Assembly: GCA_955652025.1 (NCBI GenBank)
Contig: CATPAO010000087.1
Location: 1-9,717 of the forward strand
Origin: Casimicrobiaceae bacterium
GTDB lineage: Bacteria; Pseudomonadota; Gammaproteobacteria; Burkholderiales; Casimicrobiaceae
Direction of reading: 5' to 3'
Length of the DNA: 9,717 nucleotides
Positions within the stretch are counted from its first letter, which is position 1. Each line of letters opens with the position of its first letter. The notes below the pieces were generated by a model. The model saw only the letters and a list, made by a program, of their open reading frames with translations. It was not told the DNA's origin and made no database searches. Position numbers and translations under genes: made by a program. This document shows positions 1-6,820 of the stretch, in pieces.

Positions 1-44
1 CCGACGACCGCCATCGCGGCGGCGAACCAAAAACGACGATGCAT
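1..44 (-). CDS. 5' end of a leftward gene with signal-peptide-like start (partial)
   Basis: Only the first 14 codons are in the window. They read MHRRFWFAAAMAVV: a short basic n-region (HRR) followed by a hydrophobic stretch, as at the start of a signal peptide or membrane anchor, so the product is probably exported. A GGGGAA Shine-Dalgarno-like site (complement of 49-54) lies four bases before the ATG, which supports this start. The gene is divergent from the large oxidoreductase gene at 270, and the two share the intergenic stretch 45-269. The function cannot be told from this much sequence. Confidence 0.6.
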   Translation of the reverse strand, partial: MHRRFWFAAAMAVV

Positions 45-269
45 GACGTTCCCCGAAAGTCTCGAACGGACCCCAACCCCACCGGCGCCGTTACGGTTGA
101 CCGCGCAAGAAAGAAACATGGTAGCAGGGGCGGCGCCGGAGACTAGGTCCAGGACCCAACGCTCTAAGCATATTCCGTGGTCGCACTGTCGCCGCGCCCG
201 CACTGGCAGGTAAAATGTTCTGTTTTGCATACGGGCGCCGTCTAACGGGCCCGGCCTAACAGGCCCTCC
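45..269. other. Divergent intergenic region, no clear promoter
   Basis: This 225-base stretch separates the leftward gene from the oxidoreductase gene and must carry the promoters of both. I see no convincing -35/-10 pair on either strand. It contains two copies of the palindrome CGGCGCCG (83-90 and 131-138) and a small inverted repeat GGCCT-AAC-AGGCC (253-265) immediately before the ATG at 270. An in-frame stop at 243-245 means the oxidoreductase cannot start further upstream than that. Confidence 0.4.
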
Positions 270-3200
270 ATGCTGCAGCTCGCCTTCGGCCTCGCGTTCG
301 AGGATCTGTACTCGACCGACGGGACAGCGACCGTCGATCGCTTTTTCGTCGATCACCTTCGCGCGGGCGACGGCGCGCTTGCCGATCGGCTGGCGGCCGC
401 GCGCCTTGATCCCGCCGCACTTGCACCCAAGGACGAATCGACGCTGCTGATCGATATCGCGCCGCACGTCGAAGATTTCATCGCGCGGCTGTTCGGCATC
501 GACGCCGAGGTACGGGAGCTCGAGGCACGTCATCACGAGCTCGCCCCGTTGTTCGCGGTGCGGCGCCAGTTCGTCCAGCGCAAGGCGATGAATGCCTACA
601 AGCCGGACGCCGCCGCGACATTCGACGGCGCCGGTCTGCGCGCCGAGTTGGACCCACTCCTCGGTAAGCCGCAAGGATTGCAAACGTTCGAGCGCGCGTT
701 CGCCGACGCAGTTACGCGCTGGCAACAGGACGAGATCGCCAACGCCGGCGCGCTCGATATCGCGCAGCGCTACGCGGCGTGGGTCGCGCACACGCCGGCG
801 GGGAAGGCCGCGCACAAGGGCGGCGTCCTGTTTCGATCGCCGCGCAAGCTCGATCAGATGAAGCTCGTGCCGGTGCAGCAGGTCGAGACGCATGGCGTGC
901 CAGCGTGGCGACTCGACGACGCTCATCCGTTGCGCCGGCGCGATGGATTCGCGCTGACCGATCCCGGGACAACGTTCGAAGGCGGTCTGGCGGAAGCGCA
1001 TTACTGCATCTGGTGTCACGAGCAGGGCAAGGATTCCTGCGCGCGCGGCCTCATGGAAAAAAAACCCGCCGCCAGCGCGCCTCCCCTCGAGAATCCGTTC
1101 AAGAAAAGCGTCTTCGGCGTTACGCTCGCCGGCTGCCCGCTGGAAGAGCGAATTTCGGAGTTTCACAAGCTGCGGGCCGAAGGTTGGCCGATCGGCGCGC
1201 TGGCGATGATCTGCATCGACAATCCGATGGCGGCGGCGACCGGTCATCGCATCTGCAACGACTGCATGAAATCGTGCATCTACCAGAAGCAGGATCCGGT
1301 CGACATTCCGCAGTCGGAAACGCGGATTCTCAAGGACGTCCTCGCGTTGCCATGGGGCTTCGAAATCTATTCGCTGCTGACGCGCTGGAATCCGCTTCAC
1401 TTGCGGCGGCCGCTGCCGCGGGCGGCCAGCGGCAAACGCGCGTTGATCGTCGGCATGGGCCCCGCCGGATTCACGCTTGCGCATCATCTATTGAACGACG
1501 GTCACACGGTGGTCGGCATCGACGGCCTCAAGATCGAGCCGCTCTCGGCGCAACTGTCCGGTGTCACGCCTTCGGGTGCGCGCGTGCCGTACGAGCCCAT
1601 CCGCGATTTCGACTCGCTGGTCGAGCCGCTCGACCGTCGCGTGATGGCGGGCTTCGGCGGCGTCGCCGAGTACGGAATCACCGTCCGCTGGGACAAGAAC
1701 TTTCTGAAAGTTATTCGGCTGCTGCTCGAACGGCGCGACACATTCGCGCTTTACGGCGGCGTGCGATTTGGCGGCACGCTGGACGTCGAAGACGCGTTCG
1801 CCCTAGGATTCGATCACGTCGCGCTCGCCGCGGGCGCGGGCAAGCCGACGGTGCTGGAATTGCCGAACGGCCTCGCCAACGGTGTACGCACCGCCTCCGA
1901 TTTCCTGATGGCGTTGCAGCTGACTGGCGCCGCGAAGGCGGATTCGCTTGCCAATATGCAGCTGCGCCTGCCGGTGATCGTCGTTGGCGGCGGCCTAACC
2001 GCGATCGACACGGCAACGGAGTCGCTCGCCTACTATCCGGTCCAGGTGGAAAAATTTCTCGCGCGCTTCGAGCGTTTGTGCATGGAATCGGGACGCGCTG
2101 CGGTCGAAGCCGCGTGGACGCCCGACGAGCGTGAAATCGCACTCGAATGGATCTCCCATGCGGAGGCGATTCGAGCCGAGCACAAATGCGCACGCGACGA
2201 GCGACGCGCGCCGCGGATCGCCGAATTGATCGACGGCTGGGGCGGCGTGACGATCGCCTACCGGCGGCGGCTGATCGACAGTCCGTCGTACACGCTCAAC
2301 CACGAGGAAGTCGAAAAAGCGCTTGAGGAGGGTATTCGGTTTGCCGATGGCCTGACGCCGCTTGCCATCACGGTCGATGACACGAACCGGGCGACGGGTC
2401 TCACCGTGTCCGCGCAGCACAACGATGGCGACGGGGTATGGCACGAGTTCGCGCGCGTCACGCTGCCCGCGCGCACGATCCTGATCGCCGCCGGAACGCA
2501 GCCGAACACGGTGCTCGCGCGCGAAGATGCCGCGCATTTCCATCTCGACGGCAAGCATTTCCGCCTGCTGGACGAAGAAGGTCAGGCGGTCAAGCCGGTG
2601 CGCGGACTCGCGAAGCCGGAGCGTCCCGCGGTGCTGACCGACATTCGCCCCGACGGGCGCGCCGTCAGCTTTTTCGGCGATCTGCATCCATCGTTTTCCG
2701 GCAACGTGGTCAAGGCGATGGCGAGCGCGAAACAGGGCTATCCGATCGTGTCGCGGATGCTGGCGCAAGCCCCAGCGACGGCGCGTGAGACAACGGCAGA
2801 TTTCTTTGCGCGTCTTGACATCGAATTGCGCGCGACCGTCGAGCGCGTGATCCGGTTGACGCCAACGATCGTCGAGGTCGTGGTGCGGGCGCCCGCCGCG
2901 GCGCGGCGCTTTCGCCCGGGCCAGTTCTATCGACTGCAGAACTTCGATTCGCTGGCCGCGGAAAAGGATCGCACGCGGCTCACGATGGAAGGTCTTGCGC
3001 TGACCGGTGCATGGGTCGATCGCGAACGTGGATTGGTGTCGACAATCGTGCTGGAGATGGGCGGATCGTCCGATCTTTGCGCCTCATTGCGCGAAGGCGA
3101 GCCGGTCGTGCTGATGGGTCCGACCGGCACGCCGACCGAAATCGAGCCGGGCGAAACGGTCGTGCTGGCGGGCGGAGGGCTCGGCAATGCCGTCCTGTTT

Positions 3201-3800
3201 TCGATCGGTCGGGCGTTTCGCGACGCCGGGTCGAAAGTGCTGTATTTCGCCGGTTATCGCAAGAACGCAGACCGTTACAAAGTGCCGGAAATCGAGGCGG
3301 CGGCGGACGTCGTCGTCTGGTGCACCGACGAAGGTCCCGCGTTCGCGCCCGATCGCCCGCAGGATCGCACGTTTGTCGGCAACATCGTCGAAGGCATGCT
3401 CGCGTACGCGGAGGGCCGCCTCGGCACGCAGGCGATCCCGCTCGCGGCGGGCGACCGGATCATCGCGATCGGCTCGGACCGCATGATGGCGGCAGTTGCC
3501 GCGGCGCGGCATGGCGTGCTGGCGTCCCACATGAAACCCGCGCACCGCGCGATCGGCTCGATCAACTCACCGATGCAATGCATGATGAAGGAGATCTGCG
3601 CCCAATGCCTGCAGCCGCAGCGCGATCCGGCGACGGGCCAAGTCAGCTATGTGTTTTCCTGCTTCAACCAGGATCAGCCGCTCGATCGCGTCGACTTTCC
3701 GGCACTCGCGACGCGCCTCGCGCAGAACGCGGTGCACGAAAAATTGACCGCGCAGTGGATTGCGCATTGCCTCCGCGAAACGCCGAGGGCGACGATCTGA
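270..3800 (+). CDS. Large FAD/Fe-S pyridine-nucleotide oxidoreductase, NfnB(GltD)-NfnA(PyrK)-like fusion
   Basis: The protein has 1176 residues. Residues 1-240 match nothing I recognise. Next come the cysteine groups of GltD/NfnB-like proteins: C246, C249, C257 and C289 (in GCPLEER), then C315, C329, C332 and C336 after an NP-x-AATG stretch, enough for two [4Fe-4S] clusters. A first Rossmann fold has GMGPAG at 395-400 (FAD by family analogy). A second has GGGLTAID from 573 and YRRR at 664-667 (NADPH by analogy), with an AAGTQPN turn near 742. Residues about 820-1100 form a ferredoxin-NADP reductase domain with RPGQFY (882-887) and GGGLG (968-972). A PyrK/NfnA-like cysteine motif follows: C1104, C1110, C1113, C1131. 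The inferred role is cytosolic electron transfer between NAD(P)H and another carrier through several centres; the real substrate is unknown. ATG 270 is the only start after the in-frame stop at 243. SudAB-like or plain reductase activity remains possible. Domain architecture is well supported; reaction is not. Confidence 0.9.
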   Translation: MLQLAFGLAFEDLYSTDGTATVDRFFVDHLRAGDGALADRLAAARLDPAALAPKDESTLLIDIAPHVEDFIARLFGIDAEVRELEARHHELAPLFAVRRQFVQRKAMNAYKPDAAATFDGAGLRAELDPLLGKPQGLQTFERAFADAVTRWQQDEIANAGALDIAQRYAAWVAHTPAGKAAHKGGVLFRSPRKLDQMKLVPVQQVETHGVPAWRLDDAHPLRRRDGFALTDPGTTFEGGLAEAHYCIWCHEQGKDSCARGLMEKKPAASAPPLENPFKKSVFGVTLAGCPLEERISEFHKLRAEGWPIGALAMICIDNPMAAATGHRICNDCMKSCIYQKQDPVDIPQSETRILKDVLALPWGFEIYSLLTRWNPLHLRRPLPRAASGKRALIVGMGPAGFTLAHHLLNDGHTVVGIDGLKIEPLSAQLSGVTPSGARVPYEPIRDFDSLVEPLDRRVMAGFGGVAEYGITVRWDKNFLKVIRLLLERRDTFALYGGVRFGGTLDVEDAFALGFDHVALAAGAGKPTVLELPNGLANGVRTASDFLMALQLTGAAKADSLANMQLRLPVIVVGGGLTAIDTATESLAYYPVQVEKFLARFERLCMESGRAAVEAAWTPDEREIALEWISHAEAIRAEHKCARDERRAPRIAELIDGWGGVTIAYRRRLIDSPSYTLNHEEVEKALEEGIRFADGLTPLAITVDDTNRATGLTVSAQHNDGDGVWHEFARVTLPARTILIAAGTQPNTVLAREDAAHFHLDGKHFRLLDEEGQAVKPVRGLAKPERPAVLTDIRPDGRAVSFFGDLHPSFSGNVVKAMASAKQGYPIVSRMLAQAPATARETTADFFARLDIELRATVERVIRLTPTIVEVVVRAPAAARRFRPGQFYRLQNFDSLAAEKDRTRLTMEGLALTGAWVDRERGLVSTIVLEMGGSSDLCASLREGEPVVLMGPTGTPTEIEPGETVVLAGGGLGNAVLFSIGRAFRDAGSKVLYFAGYRKNADRYKVPEIEAAADVVVWCTDEGPAFAPDRPQDRTFVGNIVEGMLAYAEGRLGTQAIPLAAGDRIIAIGSDRMMAAVAAARHGVLASHMKPAHRAIGSINSPMQCMMKEICAQCLQPQRDPATGQVSYVFSCFNQDQPLDRVDFPALATRLAQNAVHEKLTAQWIAHCLRETPRATI

Positions 3801-3850
3801 CCGCTTCGCGGTCCGCCCGCGATCCGAATTCGCCGAGCTGTGGCACACAG

Positions 3851-3899
3851 ATTGAATTCGACATTCGCGTCGGATTTCAATTGCGTTAGTTCTTTTGTT
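3851..3899 (+). terminator. Possible terminator of the oxidoreductase gene
   Basis: ATTGAA (3851-3856) pairs with TTCAAT (3876-3881). Inside that stem CGAC pairs with GTCG around the loop ATTCGC, with a small internal bulge. A T-rich stretch (TTCTTTTGTT, 3890-3899) follows. The stem is AT-rich and interrupted, so it is a weak candidate, but its place 50 bases after the stop codon and before the next gene's leader is right. A smaller hairpin, ACCGC-TTC-GCGGT (3800-3812), overlaps the last base of the stop codon and has no T-run. Confidence 0.3.
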
Positions 3900-3961
3900 A
3901 CATGGTTCCTGCTAATCTCCGCGCTTCACGCGCCTGATGGTCGACGCGGAATGTATGGGAT

Positions 3962-3978
3962 GACGAGCATCGCTCGTC
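3962..3978 (+). promoter_or_regulatory. Perfect leader hairpin before the secreted-protein gene
   Basis: GACGAGC (3962-3968) and GCTCGTC (3972-3978) form a perfect 7-bp inverted repeat around ATC. It ends 17 bases before the Shine-Dalgarno site of the 4010 gene, so it would sit in the 5' untranslated leader. It could stabilise the mRNA or be a protein-binding dyad; the sequence does not decide. Upstream, TTCTTT (3890-3895) and TAATCT (3913-3918) are 17 bases apart and could be a weak sigma-70 promoter. Confidence 0.35.
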
Positions 3979-4009
3979 GGTCGTCAAAACGAATCAGGGG
4001 GATATAGAG

Positions 4010-5944
4010 ATGAAATGGCTTGGGAATCACGCTTCCCTGTTGCCCTCTGCCTTCCTTGTGGGCATTCTGGCCGCCGCATCCGCAAATACCGCAGGAACGA
4101 CGCTGCAGATTCCCGCGGGCGCCACCACCAGCATGCGCTCGGACAGTTCGGGCACGGATCAACTTCAGTACCCGGAATTCACGCAGGGCGCCCTGGAATC
4201 TGACGGTGCGGGCAGCTTCAACCGCCCGCGACCGGGGCGCAAGAACGGCACGCTCCCGCATAAGCCACTGGATACTCCGATCGTTCCGACGAGTGTCCTC
4301 GCGGGTTCGAATCCCGAACTGAGCCTCAGCTTTGACGGGCTGAATCATCGCCAGCAGCGGCTTGCCAACCACGGCAATCAATTCTCGATCGAGCCGCCGG
4401 ACCAGGCGCTGTGCGTCGGCAACGGATTCGTGGTCGAGGCGACCAACAGCGTGCTGCGGGTGTTCGATACGAATGGCAATGCGCTGAGCGCCGTACAAGC
4501 GTTAAATCCGTTCTTCGGGTACGCCGCCGCGATCAACCGCACCACGGGTGCATTCGGAGCGGACGTAATCGATCCGATCTGCCATTACGACCCGGACAAC
4601 AATCGATTCGTCGTCGCGATCACGACGCTTCACCATGTCGGCACAACGGGCGCCTTCAACGGCAAGAACACGATCGATGTGGCGGTCAGCAACACCGGAG
4701 ACCCGACCGGCGTGTGGACGGTTTATCGCATTCCGGCCCAAAATGACGGCACCGACGGGACGCCTGACCACGGCTGTACGCTCGACGGCACAACGCCCGG
4801 TCCGTGTTTCCAGGACTACCCCCACATCGGCGCCGACCGAAACGGCATCTATATCACGACCAACGAGTTCGATCTGTTTGGACCTAGCTACAACGCTTCG
4901 CAGGTCTTCGCGCTCTCCAAAGCGCAGCTTGCCGCCCACCCCGCCAGCATCAGCGTGACGCTGGTCGAAAACCTGCACGTCGACGGCTTGCAGGGGTTTA
5001 CCGTATGGCCTGCGACCTCGCCGGTCGGGCATTATTCGAGCGAACTCAACGGCACCGAATACTTCCTCAGCTCGATCGCAGATGTTTGCCCTCTCCCGTA
5101 TTGCACTGCCCGGCGCATTGGCCTCTGGGCGGTCACCAATACGGCGTCGCTGGACTCGGCGACACCCGCGCTCGGGATCGCGAGCCGGACGATCAACAGC
5201 CAAACATACGTCGACCCGCCGAAGGCGAATCAGAAGGCAGGTGACTTTCCACTTGGACAATGCATCAACGACACGACCATATCGACGCCGTTCGGCCCGG
5301 GCTGCTGGCAGCTCTTCTTCAAACCACCTGCGCCGGCGCACGATGAAGTCGAGTCGCATCCCGACGCCAACGACACCCGCATGCAGCAAACGTGGTATGC
5401 AAACGGCACGCTGTGGGGTTCGGCCGCGACAGGCGTTCTGGTCGGTGGCCAACTGAAGGCGGGGGTTGCATGGTTCGCCGTCAGTCCCAAGATCAACGGC
5501 GCGGGCAAGGTCGAAGGTCAGGTCAAGAACCAGGGCTATTTGGCGCTTGCGAACAACAGCCTCACCTACCCGGCGATCGCGATTGGCGCAAGCGGTAAAG
5601 GAGCGATTGCGTTCACCGTGGTCGGCGGCGATCACTACCCGAGTGCTGGTTACGCGCTAATCGATGCCAGCGGTGCGGTTGGTGCGATCCATGTCGCGGC
5701 CGAGGGGTTGGGTCCGACGGATGGATTCACCAGCTACAAGGCATTCGTCGGCGATCCGCCGCGGACGCGCTGGGGCGACTACGGCGCGGCGCTAACCGAT
5801 GGCGCGTCGATCTGGATCGCGTCGGAGTACATCGCCCAGACCTGCACGTTGGCGCAATATCTGACCGGTGCGATTGGTTCCTGCGGTGGGACGCGGACGT
5901 CGTTGGGGAACTGGGCGACAAGGATCAGCAAGCTGGCGCCGTAA
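4010..5944 (+). CDS. Secreted protein of unknown function, 644 residues, possibly beta-propeller-like
   Basis: The start is set by a strong Shine-Dalgarno site AGGGGGA (3996-4002), seven bases before ATG. The N-terminus (MKW, then a hydrophobic stretch to about residue 22, then ASA at 23-25) is a typical Sec signal peptide with likely cleavage after A25. The mature part has ten cysteines, an even number that suits disulfides in the periplasm or outside. Recognisable blocks are PPDQALCVGNGF (cysteine 135), DPICHYDPDNNRF (cysteine 191) and RWGDYGAAL (tryptophan 588). These resemble blocks I recall from large secreted proteins annotated only as hypothetical. The many short strands with Gly/Asp/Asn turns suggest a beta-rich fold such as a propeller, but I see no catalytic motif and no membrane segment beyond the signal peptide. 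The terminator directly after it and the separate leader indicate a monocistronic unit. Function unknown. Confidence 0.88.
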   Translation: MKWLGNHASLLPSAFLVGILAAASANTAGTTLQIPAGATTSMRSDSSGTDQLQYPEFTQGALESDGAGSFNRPRPGRKNGTLPHKPLDTPIVPTSVLAGSNPELSLSFDGLNHRQQRLANHGNQFSIEPPDQALCVGNGFVVEATNSVLRVFDTNGNALSAVQALNPFFGYAAAINRTTGAFGADVIDPICHYDPDNNRFVVAITTLHHVGTTGAFNGKNTIDVAVSNTGDPTGVWTVYRIPAQNDGTDGTPDHGCTLDGTTPGPCFQDYPHIGADRNGIYITTNEFDLFGPSYNASQVFALSKAQLAAHPASISVTLVENLHVDGLQGFTVWPATSPVGHYSSELNGTEYFLSSIADVCPLPYCTARRIGLWAVTNTASLDSATPALGIASRTINSQTYVDPPKANQKAGDFPLGQCINDTTISTPFGPGCWQLFFKPPAPAHDEVESHPDANDTRMQQTWYANGTLWGSAATGVLVGGQLKAGVAWFAVSPKINGAGKVEGQVKNQGYLALANNSLTYPAIAIGASGKGAIAFTVVGGDHYPSAGYALIDASGAVGAIHVAAEGLGPTDGFTSYKAFVGDPPRTRWGDYGAALTDGASIWIASEYIAQTCTLAQYLTGAIGSCGGTRTSLGNWATRISKLAP

Positions 5945-5967
5945 GACGCAACGCTGGTTTGGGAGGA

Positions 5968-5999
5968 GCAAGAGGCCGGGCTTCAGTCCGGCCTCTTGC
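5968..5999 (+). terminator. Strong terminator hairpin after the secreted-protein gene
   Basis: GCAAGAGGCCGG (5968-5979) pairs perfectly over 12 bp with CCGGCCTCTTGC (5988-5999) around the 8-base loop GCTTCAGT. It begins 23 bases after the TAA at 5942-5944. The T-tract after it is poor (ATTAG), but the stem is long and GC-rich with no mismatch. It separates the secreted-protein gene from the two-component operon. Confidence 0.75.
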
Positions 6000-6034
6000 A
6001 TTAGAAGCGCCCAATGCCACGCATCACAAGCATC

Positions 6035-6050
6035 CCGACCATCATGTCGG
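6035..6050. promoter_or_regulatory. Dyad upstream of the sigma-54 promoter, possible activator site
   Basis: CCGAC and GTCGG flank CATCAT, a 16-bp inverted repeat centred about 100 bp before the predicted transcription start of the two-component operon. Enhancer-binding activators of sigma-54 promoters usually bind dyads at such distances, so the position fits. The half-sites are only five bases long, so chance is a serious alternative. Confidence 0.2.
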
Positions 6051-6117
6051 CTACAAATCCGGTGCGGCGACGCGACGATCGTGAACCACCCGCCGTACGT
6101 CTGCCGGAAGTGCGCCA

Positions 6118-6133
6118 TGGCATGCCCCTTGCT
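6118..6133 (+). promoter_or_regulatory. Sigma-54 (RpoN) -24/-12 promoter for the two-component operon
   Basis: The sequence TGGCATGCCCCTTGCT matches the sigma-54 consensus TGGCAYGN4TTGCW at every specified position. The invariant GG (6119-6120) and GC (6131-6132) are separated by exactly ten bases. The predicted transcription start is near 6144, which gives a leader of about 48 bases to the ATG at 6192. It lies in non-coding DNA, on the correct strand, after the strong terminator at 5968-5999. If real, the operon needs an enhancer-binding activator, and none is encoded in this window. Confidence 0.65.
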
Positions 6134-6191
6134 CGAGTCTCCCCCGAATGCACTTTGTCGCATCCATGGGCGCGAGCTCGAGGGAGGCAGC

Positions 6192-6734
6192 ATGTCCAAT
6201 TTGTTGATCGTCGACGACGAACCGAACGTCTTGAACGCGTTGCGGCGCATGTGCCAAAACAACGCGATCCTGCCAGCCATTCCCGATCCGTCGATCACCA
6301 CGTTCACCTCGCCGATGCAGGCGGTGAAATACGTGTGCGAACATCGGGTCGACCTGGTGATCTCGGACTACCGGATGCCCGACATGGACGGCGCGGCGTT
6401 CCTGACGCGCGTCAAGGAACTGCAACCCGACACGGCGCGCATCATTCTGAGCGCGTGCACCGACATGGACGGCATCGTCCGCGCGATCAACCACGCGGGC
6501 ATCTTCCGCTTCGTAAGCAAGCCGTGGTCCGATCACGATCTGAAGGTGGTGATCCTCGAGGTGCTGGCTCATCGCAAACTGCTGATCGAAAACCGCCGGC
6601 TGGCCGACGAGGTGCGTTCGCAGCGCGGCGTGATCTCGCGCCAGCAGCTCGAGCTCCAGCGCCTCGAGATGGAGTCGCCGGGCATCACGCAGGTGCATTG
6701 GACCGATGACGGCGGCGTGATGCTGCAGGACTAG
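6192..6734 (+). CDS. Single-domain response regulator with C-terminal helical tail
   Basis: The protein has 180 residues. Residues 1-125 are a CheY-like receiver domain: acidic pocket D8-D9, phospho-acceptor D59 (in SDYRMPDMDG), S87 and K110 (FVSKPW). The KPW form is common in receivers related to RpfG and HoxA. After residue 125 comes a charged, probably coiled-coil helix and a short tail ending DDGGVMLQD. No DNA-binding, HD-GYP or GGDEF domain is present, so output must be through protein contact. I chose ATG 6192 because AGGGAGG (6181-6187) precedes it and the receiver fold begins at once (MSNLLIVDDEP). The frame stays open upstream to 5868, but that would run through the terminator and promoter. 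It is followed after 86 bases by the kinase gene, its likely partner. It could be an adaptor or phosphate sink rather than a transcription factor. Confidence 0.9.
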   Translation: MSNLLIVDDEPNVLNALRRMCQNNAILPAIPDPSITTFTSPMQAVKYVCEHRVDLVISDYRMPDMDGAAFLTRVKELQPDTARIILSACTDMDGIVRAINHAGIFRFVSKPWSDHDLKVVILEVLAHRKLLIENRRLADEVRSQRGVISRQQLELQRLEMESPGITQVHWTDDGGVMLQD

Positions 6735-6820
6735 CCCGGCGCCACCGGCGGTCCATTTGCTCTTGTGTCGCGCGCGGCGGTTCTGCGCCACGCATCATTC
6801 CCCGATCACCCTACGCGGCC

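Noticed and set aside
83..138. Two CGGCGCCG palindromes upstream of the oxidoreductase gene as possible operators
   Set aside because: Short GC palindromes of this kind are expected by chance in such GC-rich DNA, and the surroundings show no shared extended motif.
779..2134. A 451-codon open frame overlapping the oxidoreductase on the same strand
   Set aside because: It is arginine- and alanine-rich with no motif, as expected for the shifted frame of GC-rich coding DNA, and the main frame there holds clear Fe-S and Rossmann motifs.
1995..2768. A 257-codon leftward open frame opposite the oxidoreductase
   Set aside because: It shows no recognisable domain and lies opposite the second Rossmann fold of the real gene.
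4502..5635. A 377-codon leftward open frame opposite the secreted-protein gene
   Set aside because: Its composition is typical of an antisense shadow, with no ribosome site or motif. The rightward frame has a signal peptide and ordered conserved blocks.
5868..6191. Upstream extension of the response-regulator frame, giving a 288-residue protein
   Set aside because: It would begin inside the secreted-protein gene and run through its terminator and the sigma-54 promoter. The added residues match no receiver N-terminus, whereas ATG 6192 has a strong ribosome site and starts the fold directly.
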